In this document: positions 1 through 6,120 of the stretch, piece after piece
Layout: every line of letters begins with the position of its first letter
Position numbering within the stretch: position 1 is the stretch's first letter
Origin: Desulfobacula sp.
GTDB taxonomy: Bacteria; Desulfobacterota; Desulfobacteria; Desulfobacterales; Desulfobacteraceae
Assembly: GCA_011390085.1 (NCBI GenBank)
Contig: JAABTB010000085.1
Coordinates: forward strand, 1-8,191
Length of the DNA stretch: 8,191 nt
Reading direction: 5' to 3'
Position numbers and translations under genes: made by a program
Notes under the pieces: model-generated
Told to the model about the DNA's origin: nothing
The model's input: only the letters and a program-made list of their open reading frames with translations
The model's database searches: none

Positions 1-109
1 AAAATGAAATCCCGCCAGGGGTTTGGATATATAACGGGGAACCGCAATTCCCGCAGGCCCCGGAGAGGGTTTGCAAAAGGATGACGGCCCTGTGGCAGGA
101 ACCGGTTTT
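1..109 (+). other. Flank beyond hicA; possible 3' fragment of a gene
   Basis: No complete gene is present. A plus-strand frame starting at base 3 is open from the window edge to a TAG at 243-245. Its first ~40 codons read like ordinary protein (for example EIPPGVWIYNGEPQFPQ, then APERVCKRM), with GC-rich codons like those of the central genes. From about base 110 the same frame runs antisense through hicA and stops looking protein-like. I infer either the tail of a gene lying mostly outside the window or a gene cut off when the hicBA patch arrived. I do not recognise the family. The minus strand also gives a short open frame with a CGNCG motif, so the coding direction is not certain. Confidence 0.25.
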
Positions 110-289
110 TTATTCTACTTTTAGGTTTTTCAAGATTTTCTTTGCTAAAGGTTCTTTGATTTCGTTGTGCCGGGGAACCGCCTCGATAGAGCCATCTTTT
201 GGATTCATCCAGAGTGAATGCGAAGCGCCTTCTCGTTTCAGATAGCAGCCTGCAATTCTCAATTTCCTTTCCAAATCGATTCGTTTCAT
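110..289 (-). CDS. hicA: HicA-family toxin (mRNA interferase), type II toxin-antitoxin
   Basis: This small gene encodes 59 residues, beginning MKRIDLERKLRIAGCYLKRE and ending KKILKNLKVE. HicA toxins are short double-stranded-RNA-binding-fold proteins that cleave mRNA. The family pattern is visible: an N-terminal helix, a Gly-x-x-x-x-x-x-His segment with the likely catalytic His24 (GASHSLW), and a strand ending in a Pro-Arg-His turn (AVPRHNEIKEPLAKKIL) that leads into the C-terminal helix. The length is normal for the family. The ATG sits inside the hicB stop (ATGA, 4-base overlap), which decides the start and implies translational coupling. hicB lies upstream, the reverse of the classical hicA-hicB order. 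No intrinsic terminator was seen downstream. The frame is intact, so the toxin is probably active unless a key residue differs from what I recall. Confidence 0.88.
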   Translation of the reverse strand: MKRIDLERKLRIAGCYLKREGASHSLWMNPKDGSIEAVPRHNEIKEPLAKKILKNLKVE

Positions 290-504
290 CCGATCGTCAC
301 TTTTTCCTGGATAGCATCTTCAGGCAGTCCTCGAAGAATATCAGCCCTGCGATCCTCAAAAATCAGCTCAATGGCCTCCCGCAAATTTGTTTTGGCTTCC
401 TCTATTGTTTCTCCCTGGCCGTTAGCACCGGGCACTTCAGGGCAAATGGCCCAAAATCCGCCTTCCGGTGCTTTTTCTATAACTGCGGTAAATTCTGCTT
501 TCAT
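286..504 (-). CDS. hicB: HicB-family antitoxin, short form
   Basis: This 72-residue protein should bind and neutralise the HicA toxin encoded immediately downstream. It shows the HicB partial RNase-H-like fold: a first strand (MKAEFTAVIEKA), the EGGFWAICPEVPG turn and strand (residues 14-26), a Gly-x-Gly-Glu-Thr segment, and the helix TIEEAKTNLREAIELIFED. It ends soon after this domain. Many HicB proteins carry an extra C-terminal ribbon-helix-helix or helix-turn-helix domain for autorepression, and none is visible here, so promoter binding by this protein is doubtful. A good ribosome binding site (AGGAG, complement of 511-515) lies 6 bases before the ATG. The stop overlaps the hicA start by 4 bases. 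Confidence 0.9.
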   Translation of the reverse strand: MKAEFTAVIEKAPEGGFWAICPEVPGANGQGETIEEAKTNLREAIELIFEDRRADILRGLPEDAIQEKVTIG

Positions 505-545
505 AATTATCTCCTGTTGTTTCTGATTGAACCGAAAGCTTGAAC

Positions 546-575
546 TGTGCCGCTCAGCTTTTTAGGGTCGGCACA
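546..575. repeat. Inverted repeat in the hicB leader
   Basis: The arms TGTGCCG (546-552) and CGGCACA (569-575) pair perfectly over 7 bases around a 16-base loop. The repeat lies between the nuclease gene stop (608) and the hicB start (504). No T-run follows on the minus strand, so it is a poor intrinsic terminator. It could be an operator for the toxin-antitoxin operon or a weak transcript-end hairpin for the nuclease gene. The role is inferred from position only. Confidence 0.4.
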
Positions 576-607
576 AGTGAATGGTTAGAACATATTTATG
601 TAATATT

Positions 608-1522
608 TCAACCTTCGGAGTTCTGTAATTTCTTAACCAGATCTGTAATTAGTATAAATTCTCTGTATTGTAAGTATTCTGGATTAGCAATTGGATCAAT
701 TTCAAGCTGTTGGCAACGAGTCAATATGTTTAGGTCTTCGATAATGGCTGCTGCTTGAAAATAAACAAAAACGGCTATAAGCCTGATATCGATATAATTG
801 TGCCAACACTCTCTATTTGCTTCAATAAAAGCGCTTGTAATTCTGACCATTTCAGGACCAACATCCTTGTCAGTCTTGACTCTAAGTATTTTGCCATCTT
901 TTTCCGTTAGTTTATCAATTGAAATACAAATAATCGCCTTCTGCTTTTTATCGGCTTTCTGCTTTTCATTGGCTTTCAGTCTATACTGAATTTGTTCATA
1001 AGCTTTTTGAACATTATCTTTTATACGCTTTAAACTATGAATTCTTTTGCATTGCACATTGAAGGTTTGCTCATCTAAAACAAAGTCTACATCGTCAAAA
1101 CCAATAACATTGATCCCAGCAATATTGATTTTTGCTGCCATCTGTAACTCGAACAACGTATTCCTACTTTGAGTATTCTGAGTTTCTGTGTCTTCATCTT
1201 TTGGCAAAAATGATCCCTTTATGATCTCAGTTAATTTAGATCGAGGTATTTGATGATTTTTTAATTTCCCAAAAGCCTTATGTATATCCAGGAATGCGTG
1301 GGATTCTAAGAGTGCATACCATAAGAGTTCGTTATCAAAATGATCAACTAATTCCTGGATCTTGGCCTTAGCTTTGTAATCACATATAGTATTAAGTTGC
1401 TCGACAATAGCTGAAAACCTGTTTTCATCTGTTTTTATGCCAACACCATTTAGCCAAACTTCTGTTTCCTGTAGCCGCTCCCGAATAGTATCAAAGTCAA
1501 TTTTACGAAATGTTGCACTCAT
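608..1522 (-). CDS. Putative stand-alone PD-(D/E)XK-type nuclease
   Basis: I do not recognise the exact family of this 304-residue protein. Residues 1-118 are mostly helical with no motif I can name. Residues 119-163 carry the arrangement expected of a PD-(D/E)XK nuclease core: Glu125 in a helix (RNTLFELQMAAKI), a Gly-rich turn, Asp146 (DDVDFVLD), then Gln157-x-Lys159 in a strand (FNVQCKRIHS), as in Mrr-like QxK variants. A Lys-rich helix (about 165-195) and a strand KAIICISIDKL follow, then a helical C-terminus with no membrane segment. There is no methyltransferase or specificity partner in the window. The gene is visibly more AT-rich than proA/proB and lies upstream of the HicBA pair on the same strand, which fits a horizontally acquired defence or toxin gene. 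The start is the first ATG; only a weak Shine-Dalgarno (CAGGG) is seen. It could instead be a DNA-repair or purely structural member of the fold. Confidence 0.6.
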   Translation of the reverse strand: MSATFRKIDFDTIRERLQETEVWLNGVGIKTDENRFSAIVEQLNTICDYKAKAKIQELVDHFDNELLWYALLESHAFLDIHKAFGKLKNHQIPRSKLTEIIKGSFLPKDEDTETQNTQSRNTLFELQMAAKINIAGINVIGFDDVDFVLDEQTFNVQCKRIHSLKRIKDNVQKAYEQIQYRLKANEKQKADKKQKAIICISIDKLTEKDGKILRVKTDKDVGPEMVRITSAFIEANRECWHNYIDIRLIAVFVYFQAAAIIEDLNILTRCQQLEIDPIANPEYLQYREFILITDLVKKLQNSEG

Positions 1523-1556
1523 TTCTATATACCCTGCGATCTAAATTTATCTATCA

Positions 1557-1625
1557 TCAGGTCAATTTTCCCTGATAACCTGAAGGTCACACGTAAGTTG
1601 AAAAAAAGACTCTCGTCAGGGAAAA
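1557..1625. repeat. Overlapping inverted repeats upstream of the nuclease gene
   Basis: Two pairings compete. TCAGGT (1557-1562) pairs with ACCTGA (1578-1583). TTTTCCCTGA (1566-1575) pairs perfectly over 10 bases with TCAGGGAAAA (1616-1625) across a 40-base loop. A direct repeat AGGTCA (1559-1564 and 1584-1589) lies in the same stretch. On the minus strand a TTGACC hexamer (complement of 1560-1565) lies inside the first arm, about 40 bases before the nuclease start. The position suggests an operator or a leader structure for the nuclease gene, but this is inferred. Confidence 0.4.
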
Positions 1626-1806
1626 ATCATTGCCGATTATTTATTCCAAATCGACCATTTTCAAATCCAATGGTACGGACAGCCATATGATGAAGTGATA
1701 TCAATCTTTTTGGTGTCGGTAAAGAAATTTAAAAAATAAACTTTGGTGAAAATTGAATCAGAAAAGGTATAGCAGGGATCCATGCCTTTCAAATTTTTAT
1801 TTACCC

Positions 1807-1839
1807 TTGACAGGAAAAGGTTTTTAATGGATGTATGAT
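1807..1839 (+). promoter_or_regulatory. Possible proA promoter
   Basis: A perfect -35 hexamer TTGACA (1807-1812) is followed by TATGAT (1834-1839), but the spacer is 21 bases, longer than the usual 16-18. At the normal spacing there is only a poor -10 match. The site lies about 45 bases before the proA ATG, in the right place for the proA-proB operon. Either an atypical spacer or an unrecognised -10 is used. Confidence 0.3.
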
Positions 1840-1841
1840 TT

Positions 1842-1862
1842 TTCCGGCCAAGGGAGCCGGAA
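1842..1862 (+). promoter_or_regulatory. GC-rich hairpin in the proA leader
   Basis: TTCCGGC (1842-1848) and GCCGGAA (1856-1862) form a perfect 7-bp stem with a 7-base loop. The purine-rich AGGGAG (1851-1856) runs from the loop into the first base of the right arm. The stem lies between the candidate promoter and the proA ribosome binding site, ending 11 bases before the AAGGA. It could affect leader stability or translation; it lacks a following T-run, so it is not a standard terminator. Confidence 0.4.
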
Positions 1863-1873
1863 GCTTAATGTGT

Positions 1874-1878
1874 AAGGA
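1874..1878 (+). promoter_or_regulatory. Ribosome binding site deciding the proA start
   Basis: AAGGA sits 7 bases before the ATG at 1886. In-frame ATGs at 1835 and 1868 are less well placed: 1835 has no Shine-Dalgarno, and 1868 has only GGAAG 4 bases away. The protein from 1886 (MDIHSVAMQCKEAA) also begins as ProA proteins usually do. Confidence 0.7.
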
Positions 1879-1885
1879 ATACAAA

Positions 1886-3187
1886 ATGGATATTCATTCT
1901 GTTGCCATGCAGTGTAAAGAGGCGGCCATCCTCATGTCCGCCCTTTCAGGCCCTGTCAAGGATGCGGCCCTCAAAAACATCATCCGGGTCCTTACGGACC
2001 AGTCGGACCAAATTTTTGAGGCCAATGCCAAAGACCTTGAGCAGGCCCAAAAAGACAAACTGGAAGCCCCGCTCATGAAACGGTTGAAATTTGACCGGAT
2101 GAAACTGGCCGAGGTCTGTGACGGCATCGAAAGCCTCATCAAACTGGAGGACCCCGTGGGCAGGACCCTGAGCGCAAAGGAACTGGACAAGGGGCTCAGG
2201 CTGTACAAGGTCTCCCGGCCCATCGGGGTCATCGGGGTGATTTTTGAATCCCGGCCCGATGCCCTGGTCCAGATTGCGGCCCTCTGCCTGAAAAGCGGGA
2301 ATGCCGCGCTCCTGAAAGGGGGGAGGGAGGCCCTTCGAACCAACCAGGTGCTGTCTTCTTTGATTTTGAAGGCGGGTCGGGAATCCGGACTGCCGGAGGG
2401 CTGGCTGGGACTCCTGGAAACCCGGGATCACGTGGACCAGATGCTGAAGCTGGAAAAGGCGGTGGATCTCATCATCCCCAGGGGCAGCAATGAATTTGTC
2501 CGGTATATTATGGACCATACGAATATTCCTGTCCTGGGTCATGCCGACGGCATCTGCCACCTCTATATCGACCGGTTTGCCGATGCGGCCATGGCCGTTA
2601 ATCTTGCCGTTGACAGCAAATGCCAGTATGTGGCGGTGTGCAATGCCGTTGAAACCCTTCTGGTTCATGAGGCTGTGGCGAAAGAAATCCTGCCGGCCCT
2701 GAAACAGGCCCTGGAAGCAAAGGGAGTGGAAATGGTCGGGTGTGAAAAAACCCGGCAGATCATCGAGGTTGGGGCTGCCACGGAAGAAGACTGGAAAACC
2801 GAATATCTGGATCTCAAGGTGTCCGTCCGGGTGGTGCCTTCCCTGAAGGCGGCCGTGGACCATATCAACCGGTACGGCTCGGGCCATACCGACGGGATTG
2901 TCACCCGGGATAAGGCCAGGGCTCTGTATTTCATGGACCATACCGATACGGCCGATGCCTTCTGGAATTGCAGCACACGTTTCAGCGACGGGTTCAGGTT
3001 CGGCCTGGGCGCCGAGGTCGGGATCAGCACCAATAAAATTCATGCCCGTGGGCCTGTGGGCCTTGAGGGCCTCATGATTTACCAGTGGCGTCTCCTGGGG
3101 GACGGCCATTGTGTTCAGGACTATGCCGGTGAGAATGCCCGGACCTTTACCCATACTCCCCTGGAAACCCGTTTTGATCAGGAATAA
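1886..3187 (+). CDS. proA: Glutamate-5-semialdehyde dehydrogenase (gamma-glutamyl phosphate reductase)
   Basis: ProA is cytosolic and reduces gamma-glutamyl phosphate with NADPH to glutamate-5-semialdehyde, which cyclises to pyrroline-5-carboxylate, the second step of proline synthesis. From the ATG at 1886 the protein has 433 residues, close to the family's usual ~415-430. Visible motifs of this aldehyde-dehydrogenase-fold enzyme are the cofactor-side segment SRPIGVIGVIFESRPDAL (RPDA near 123-126), the catalytic-cysteine segment VCNAVETLLVH (Cys252), and the C-terminal signature FGLGAEVGISTNKIHARGP near 372-390. One small variation is NCSTRF (361-366), where many relatives have NASTRF. The reading frame is intact. 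The stop is separated by 3 bases from proB, and the proB ribosome site overlaps the proA 3' end, so the pair is co-transcribed. The in-frame extension back to 1835 is rejected on ribosome-site grounds. Confidence 0.96.
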   Translation: MDIHSVAMQCKEAAILMSALSGPVKDAALKNIIRVLTDQSDQIFEANAKDLEQAQKDKLEAPLMKRLKFDRMKLAEVCDGIESLIKLEDPVGRTLSAKELDKGLRLYKVSRPIGVIGVIFESRPDALVQIAALCLKSGNAALLKGGREALRTNQVLSSLILKAGRESGLPEGWLGLLETRDHVDQMLKLEKAVDLIIPRGSNEFVRYIMDHTNIPVLGHADGICHLYIDRFADAAMAVNLAVDSKCQYVAVCNAVETLLVHEAVAKEILPALKQALEAKGVEMVGCEKTRQIIEVGAATEEDWKTEYLDLKVSVRVVPSLKAAVDHINRYGSGHTDGIVTRDKARALYFMDHTDTADAFWNCSTRFSDGFRFGLGAEVGISTNKIHARGPVGLEGLMIYQWRLLGDGHCVQDYAGENARTFTHTPLETRFDQE

Positions 3188-3190
3188 GCG

Positions 3191-4318
3191 ATGCCGGAAC
3201 AATTTTTGAATCATGCCCGAAGGATTGTTGTCAAGCTGGGCAGCAATGTGATTACCGCCAGAAACGGCCTGGATCTGCAGGTCATTGACGGCATTTCCGG
3301 CCAGATCAGCACCCTCATGGACAGAGGGCTGGAAGTAATCCTGGTATCCTCCGGGGCCCAGGCCGCCGGGCTCCGGAAAATGGGCATGACGGCCCGCCCC
3401 AGTGAAATGCCCAAACGCCAGGCCATAGCCGCCATGGGCCAGAGCGGATTGATGATGGCCTATGAAAACAGTTTTGCCCGGAGGGATAAGAAGGTTGCCC
3501 AGATTCTTTTAACGGCGGAGGATCTGAATAACCGGAAACGCTATCTGAATGCCAGGAATACCTTGAACACCCTCATCGAATGGAAGGTGGTTCCCGTGAT
3601 CAATGAAAACGATACCATCATGGTGGAGGAGATCAAGCTGGGGGACAATGATAATCTGGCCGCCATGATCGCCCTGCTCATGGATGCGGATTTCCTGTTT
3701 ATCCTCACCGATATCGAAGGCCTCTATGATAAGGACCCCAGACGGTTCCCCGAAGCCCGGCTTATCTCCGAAGTCACCTCATTTAAAAAAGAGATTGAAG
3801 AATTTGCCGGTCATATCCCCGGCACCCTGGGCACCGGCGGGATGCTCAGCAAGATCAAGGCTGCCAAAAAAGTGACCTCGGCCGGAATCCCCATGATCGT
3901 GGCCAGGGGAAATGTTGAAAATGTCCTGCTGGAACTTTTTGAGGGAAAACCTCAGGGCACCTATTTTGTGCCGAAAACGAAAAAACTGGCCCGCCGGAAA
4001 TGCTGGATCGCCCATACCCTGGCCCCAAAAGGAAGCCTTATCATTGATGACGGCGCCGTCCGGGCCGTCCGGGAAAACGGGAAAAGCCTTTTGCCCATCG
4101 GCGTGGTAAAGGTTGAAGGGGAGTTTGAAGAAGGTTCGCCCGTGGCCTTTAAGACGGCAGGCAATGACATCATCGGCATCGGGCTGGTCAATTACCGGTC
4201 TTCCGATGTCGAACGCATCAAGGGACTGAGAACCTCCCAGATTGAAGCCTGCCTCGGCAGCAAACACTATGATGAAATCATCCACCGGAACAATATGGTG
4301 TTAAAAGATTTTTTCTGA
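3191..4318 (+). CDS. proB: Glutamate 5-kinase with C-terminal PUA domain
   Basis: ProB phosphorylates the gamma-carboxylate of glutamate with ATP, the committed and usually proline-inhibited step of proline synthesis; the product goes to ProA. The 375-residue length is normal for a two-domain enzyme. The amino-acid-kinase domain (about 8-265) shows VVKLGS (Lys15), VSSGAQAAG (52-60), NEND (138-141), GDNDNLAAMIA (151-161), TDIEGLYDKDPR (173-184) and GTGGMLSKIKAA (214-225). A PUA domain (about 280-370) includes GSLIIDDGAVRAVRENGKSL and a GIGLVNYRSSDVERIKG stretch. AGGA (3180-3183) inside the end of proA, 7 bases before the ATG, sets the start. The gene order proA then proB is the reverse of the E. 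coli arrangement. No intrinsic terminator follows. Confidence 0.97.
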   Translation: MPEQFLNHARRIVVKLGSNVITARNGLDLQVIDGISGQISTLMDRGLEVILVSSGAQAAGLRKMGMTARPSEMPKRQAIAAMGQSGLMMAYENSFARRDKKVAQILLTAEDLNNRKRYLNARNTLNTLIEWKVVPVINENDTIMVEEIKLGDNDNLAAMIALLMDADFLFILTDIEGLYDKDPRRFPEARLISEVTSFKKEIEEFAGHIPGTLGTGGMLSKIKAAKKVTSAGIPMIVARGNVENVLLELFEGKPQGTYFVPKTKKLARRKCWIAHTLAPKGSLIIDDGAVRAVRENGKSLLPIGVVKVEGEFEEGSPVAFKTAGNDIIGIGLVNYRSSDVERIKGLRTSQIEACLGSKHYDEIIHRNNMVLKDFF

Positions 4319-4346
4319 TAAAAAATTCAGTTTGGATTTTGTGATA

Positions 4347-4375
4347 TTGACAAAAGGATATTCTGACTTTATCCT
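4347..4375 (+). promoter_or_regulatory. Sigma70-type promoter for the acidic-protein gene
   Basis: A perfect TTGACA (4347-4352) is followed after exactly 17 bases by TATCCT (4370-4375, four of six consensus positions including the key T-A...T). It lies about 40 bases before the start codon at 4417. This suggests the acidic-protein gene can be transcribed apart from proA-proB, with read-through from proB also possible. Confidence 0.55.
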
Positions 4376-4416
4376 CAAGAAAATTTCGGATTAATCAGGG
4401 ATTAAGGAAACAGTTG

Positions 4417-4797
4417 ATGGGAAAAAAGAGACTAACAATACAGGATGCACTCGAAGAATTTGAATTTTATGATCTTTACAATGATATTATCGAATCCTAT
4501 GGTGAAGAACTGGAAGATCCGAGTCTTGTCTCTGATTTATATGATCTGATCGATGAATATGAGGAAAAATATGATTTTTTTCCTGATCCGGACGGAGATT
4601 ACACCGAGAGTTTTGAAAGAAACCTGAGGGACGCCATCACTACCATTGTTGAAGAAAATGAAGAACTGTCCTTTGTGGATGAGGATTTTGCCGATGAGGA
4701 CATCCCTGAAATATTTGATGAAGACTTTGATGATTCAAAGAATTTTGAACTTGACCTGGATGAAGAGGAAGAGGATGAAGAACCCGAAGATTTCTGA
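4417..4797 (+). CDS. Highly acidic small protein of unknown function
   Basis: I do not recognise this 126-residue protein. It opens with a short basic stretch (MGKKRL), continues with a helical, Tyr/Phe/Glu-rich segment (about 7-55, FEFYDLYNDIIESYGEELED), a likely turn (FFPDPDGDY), another helix (ESFERNLRDAITTIVEENEEL), and an Asp/Glu tail from about residue 85 that ends EEEEDEEPEDF. No cysteine, signal peptide or membrane segment is present. Lack of a DSL-type serine motif argues against an acyl carrier protein. Start choice: AAGGA at 4404-4408 is 8 bases before ATG 4417; the TTG three bases earlier is less likely. The gene has its own promoter-like site and converges on the decarboxylase gene with a 27-base gap. 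A role as an acidic chaperone-like or nucleic-acid-mimic protein is possible but unsupported. Confidence 0.8.
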   Translation: MGKKRLTIQDALEEFEFYDLYNDIIESYGEELEDPSLVSDLYDLIDEYEEKYDFFPDPDGDYTESFERNLRDAITTIVEENEELSFVDEDFADEDIPEIFDEDFDDSKNFELDLDEEEEDEEPEDF

Positions 4798-4824
4798 ATT
4801 ATCCCCTATCTTAGAGTTTGGGTC

Positions 4825-6120
4825 TCAGAGTTTGACAAATCCTGGCAGCCCCTTGATGAAATTCTGCCCCAGACTGTAGGTATAGGCCCCCTGACAGGGG
4901 ATCATAAGGCAGTCTCCCGTTTCGATGCCCTCACCAAAATAAGCATAGCCAAAGACATCATGGGGGGTGCACAGGGACCCCAGGATATGGCAGGGCTTTT
5001 CCAAAAGGCCGGGTCTGCTTAAATTCAATACCGGGAAATAATCGGTTTCAAACCGCTCCCAGCCGATGACATTGGTCCCGGCATCGGTGATGACCAGATC
5101 ATGGTTTTCCTTGTCGTCATGGCTCTTCTTATCCGTCACGGAAAACAAAAGGTGCATGGCGCTGTGGCAGATCCATCGTCCGGGCTCAAAACAGATGCGG
5201 CAGTTGACAAAGGGGAAAAGATGGGTTTGAACGGCATGGGAAATTGCTTTTGCAAAGGTTTCAATGGGCGTTCCCGGTATCCGGTAGTGGGGCCGCACCC
5301 TATCCCAAGGGATAGAATTCTCTTGAGGTGAAGAGCCTTCCGGCATTTCCGGGGAATGAAGCCATTCCCCTTCTTCAGGCCAGTATCCGCCGCCGATGTC
5401 GATAAATTCAATGCTCTGGTTGAAATCCCGGGGCATACGGGCAAGGGTTCGGCCCAGCAGGGTGATAAACTCCACCTGCCTTTCCGGGGTCAGATTCCAA
5501 CTGGAATGAAATTGAAGGCCTGCAAAGCGGATATGGGGCAGGGCGGCAATTTTTTCCCAGAATTCAGGCAGCATGTCCGGCACAATACCGAATTTTCGCC
5601 ACAATCCCTTGGGATTGTTGGTGAGGCGGATACCCACCCGGATGGGAGAAGCCGGTTCCAGCCCGGATACCAGGGCGGAAAGTCGGTCCAGTTCGCCAAA
5701 ACTGTCCAGAAGCAAGGTGACCCTGTCCCTGTGCTGAAGGGCAAGATTCAGTTCCTCATCGGTTTTCCCCGGCCCGCTGAAGATAATATCCCTTGCATTC
5801 AGGTTTAAAGCGATTCTGAGTTCAATACCGCTGGAAACATCCAGGCCGAAGCCCGATTCAAGGAGGGTGGCGGAGACCTCCGGACGGTTATTGCTTTTCA
5901 TGGCAAAATAATAGGATGTTTTATCAAAATAGGCGTTAAAGGCCTGTGAAAAACTCAGAGCCTTGGCTTTTAAAACCGAAGGTTCAAGGACCCACAGGGG
6001 AGATCCATGGTTTTCCAGGAGGGAGAGATATTGTTCCCCATCCTTGAAATAGCCGGCAACAAAGCCTTCGAGCAGCTCTTTTTCAAGAACCAGGGGGGCC
6101 GAGGGCAGTTGTTCAGACAT
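4825..6120 (-). CDS. Fold-type-III PLP decarboxylase (ornithine/diaminopimelate decarboxylase-like)
   Basis: This 431-residue protein belongs to the group of PLP enzymes with an alanine-racemase-like barrel and a C-terminal beta domain that includes LysA, ornithine decarboxylase and BtrK. Visible landmarks are the PLP-lysine segment YYFAMKSNNRPEV (Lys75), FGLDVSSGIEL (91-101), the barrel His205 (QFHSSW), the phosphate-binding GGGYW (243-247), EPGR (312-315), the dimer-interface Cys384 and Asp388 in SLCTPHDVFG, and GAYTYSLGQNF (411-421) with Tyr413. It should therefore decarboxylate an amino acid or an amino-acyl conjugate in the cytosol. The substrate is not evident: CTPHD differs from the CESGD of typical LysA, so I do not call it lysA. 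Its start overlaps the end of the upstream ATP-grasp gene by 8 bases, which implies co-expression and a shared pathway. A Rhizobium Y4yA-like subgroup is another possible label. Confidence 0.88.
   Translation of the reverse strand: MSEQLPSAPLVLEKELLEGFVAGYFKDGEQYLSLLENHGSPLWVLEPSVLKAKALSFSQAFNAYFDKTSYYFAMKSNNRPEVSATLLESGFGLDVSSGIELRIALNLNARDIIFSGPGKTDEELNLALQHRDRVTLLLDSFGELDRLSALVSGLEPASPIRVGIRLTNNPKGLWRKFGIVPDMLPEFWEKIAALPHIRFAGLQFHSSWNLTPERQVEFITLLGRTLARMPRDFNQSIEFIDIGGGYWPEEGEWLHSPEMPEGSSPQENSIPWDRVRPHYRIPGTPIETFAKAISHAVQTHLFPFVNCRICFEPGRWICHSAMHLLFSVTDKKSHDDKENHDLVITDAGTNVIGWERFETDYFPVLNLSRPGLLEKPCHILGSLCTPHDVFGYAYFGEGIETGDCLMIPCQGAYTYSLGQNFIKGLPGFVKL

Larger units (their letters stand above)
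1523..1885. other. AT-rich divergent intergenic region between nuclease gene and proA
   Basis: This 363-base gap separates the leftward nuclease gene from the rightward proA. It must hold promoters for both. It contains nested inverted repeats near the nuclease gene, a TTGACA hexamer and a GC-rich hairpin near proA (listed separately). In the middle, a plus-strand frame without a start codon (about 1602-1738) reads protein-like (YLFQIDHFQIQWYGQPYDEV) before TAA, which may be a gene scrap or chance. No complete gene is supported here. Confidence 0.55.

Noticed and set aside
199..543. Plus-strand open frames opposite hicB and hicA
   Set aside because: Their translations show no family features, and they lie antisense to two overlapping genes with clear motifs.
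1835..1885. Upstream in-frame ATGs at 1835 and 1868 for proA
   Set aside because: The ATG at 1886 has the best-spaced ribosome site, and the 17 extra residues do not resemble a ProA N-terminus. The 1835 ATG also lies inside the candidate -10.
1946..3214. Long minus-strand open frame (422 codons) opposite proA
   Set aside because: It is the antisense shadow of proA; the translation is low-complexity in style, and proA has full family motifs and a ribosome site.
4417..4797. Acyl carrier protein for the ligase/decarboxylase pair
   Set aside because: Acidic and small, but no Asp-Ser-Leu attachment motif and the wrong helical pattern; it is also on the opposite strand.
4798..4834. Terminator between the convergent acidic-protein and decarboxylase genes
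   Set aside because: Only a short direct repeat (AGAGTTTG at 4813 and 4827) is present; no stem with a T-run was found.
4888..4900. Palindrome CCCCTG-A-CAGGGG as a terminator
   Set aside because: It lies inside the decarboxylase coding sequence (the PCQG codons), has a 1-base loop that cannot form a normal hairpin, and no T-run follows.
4825..6120. Calling the decarboxylase lysA
   Set aside because: The fold and many motifs fit, but the CTPHD segment and the pairing with an ATP-grasp ligase do not point to diaminopimelate as substrate.
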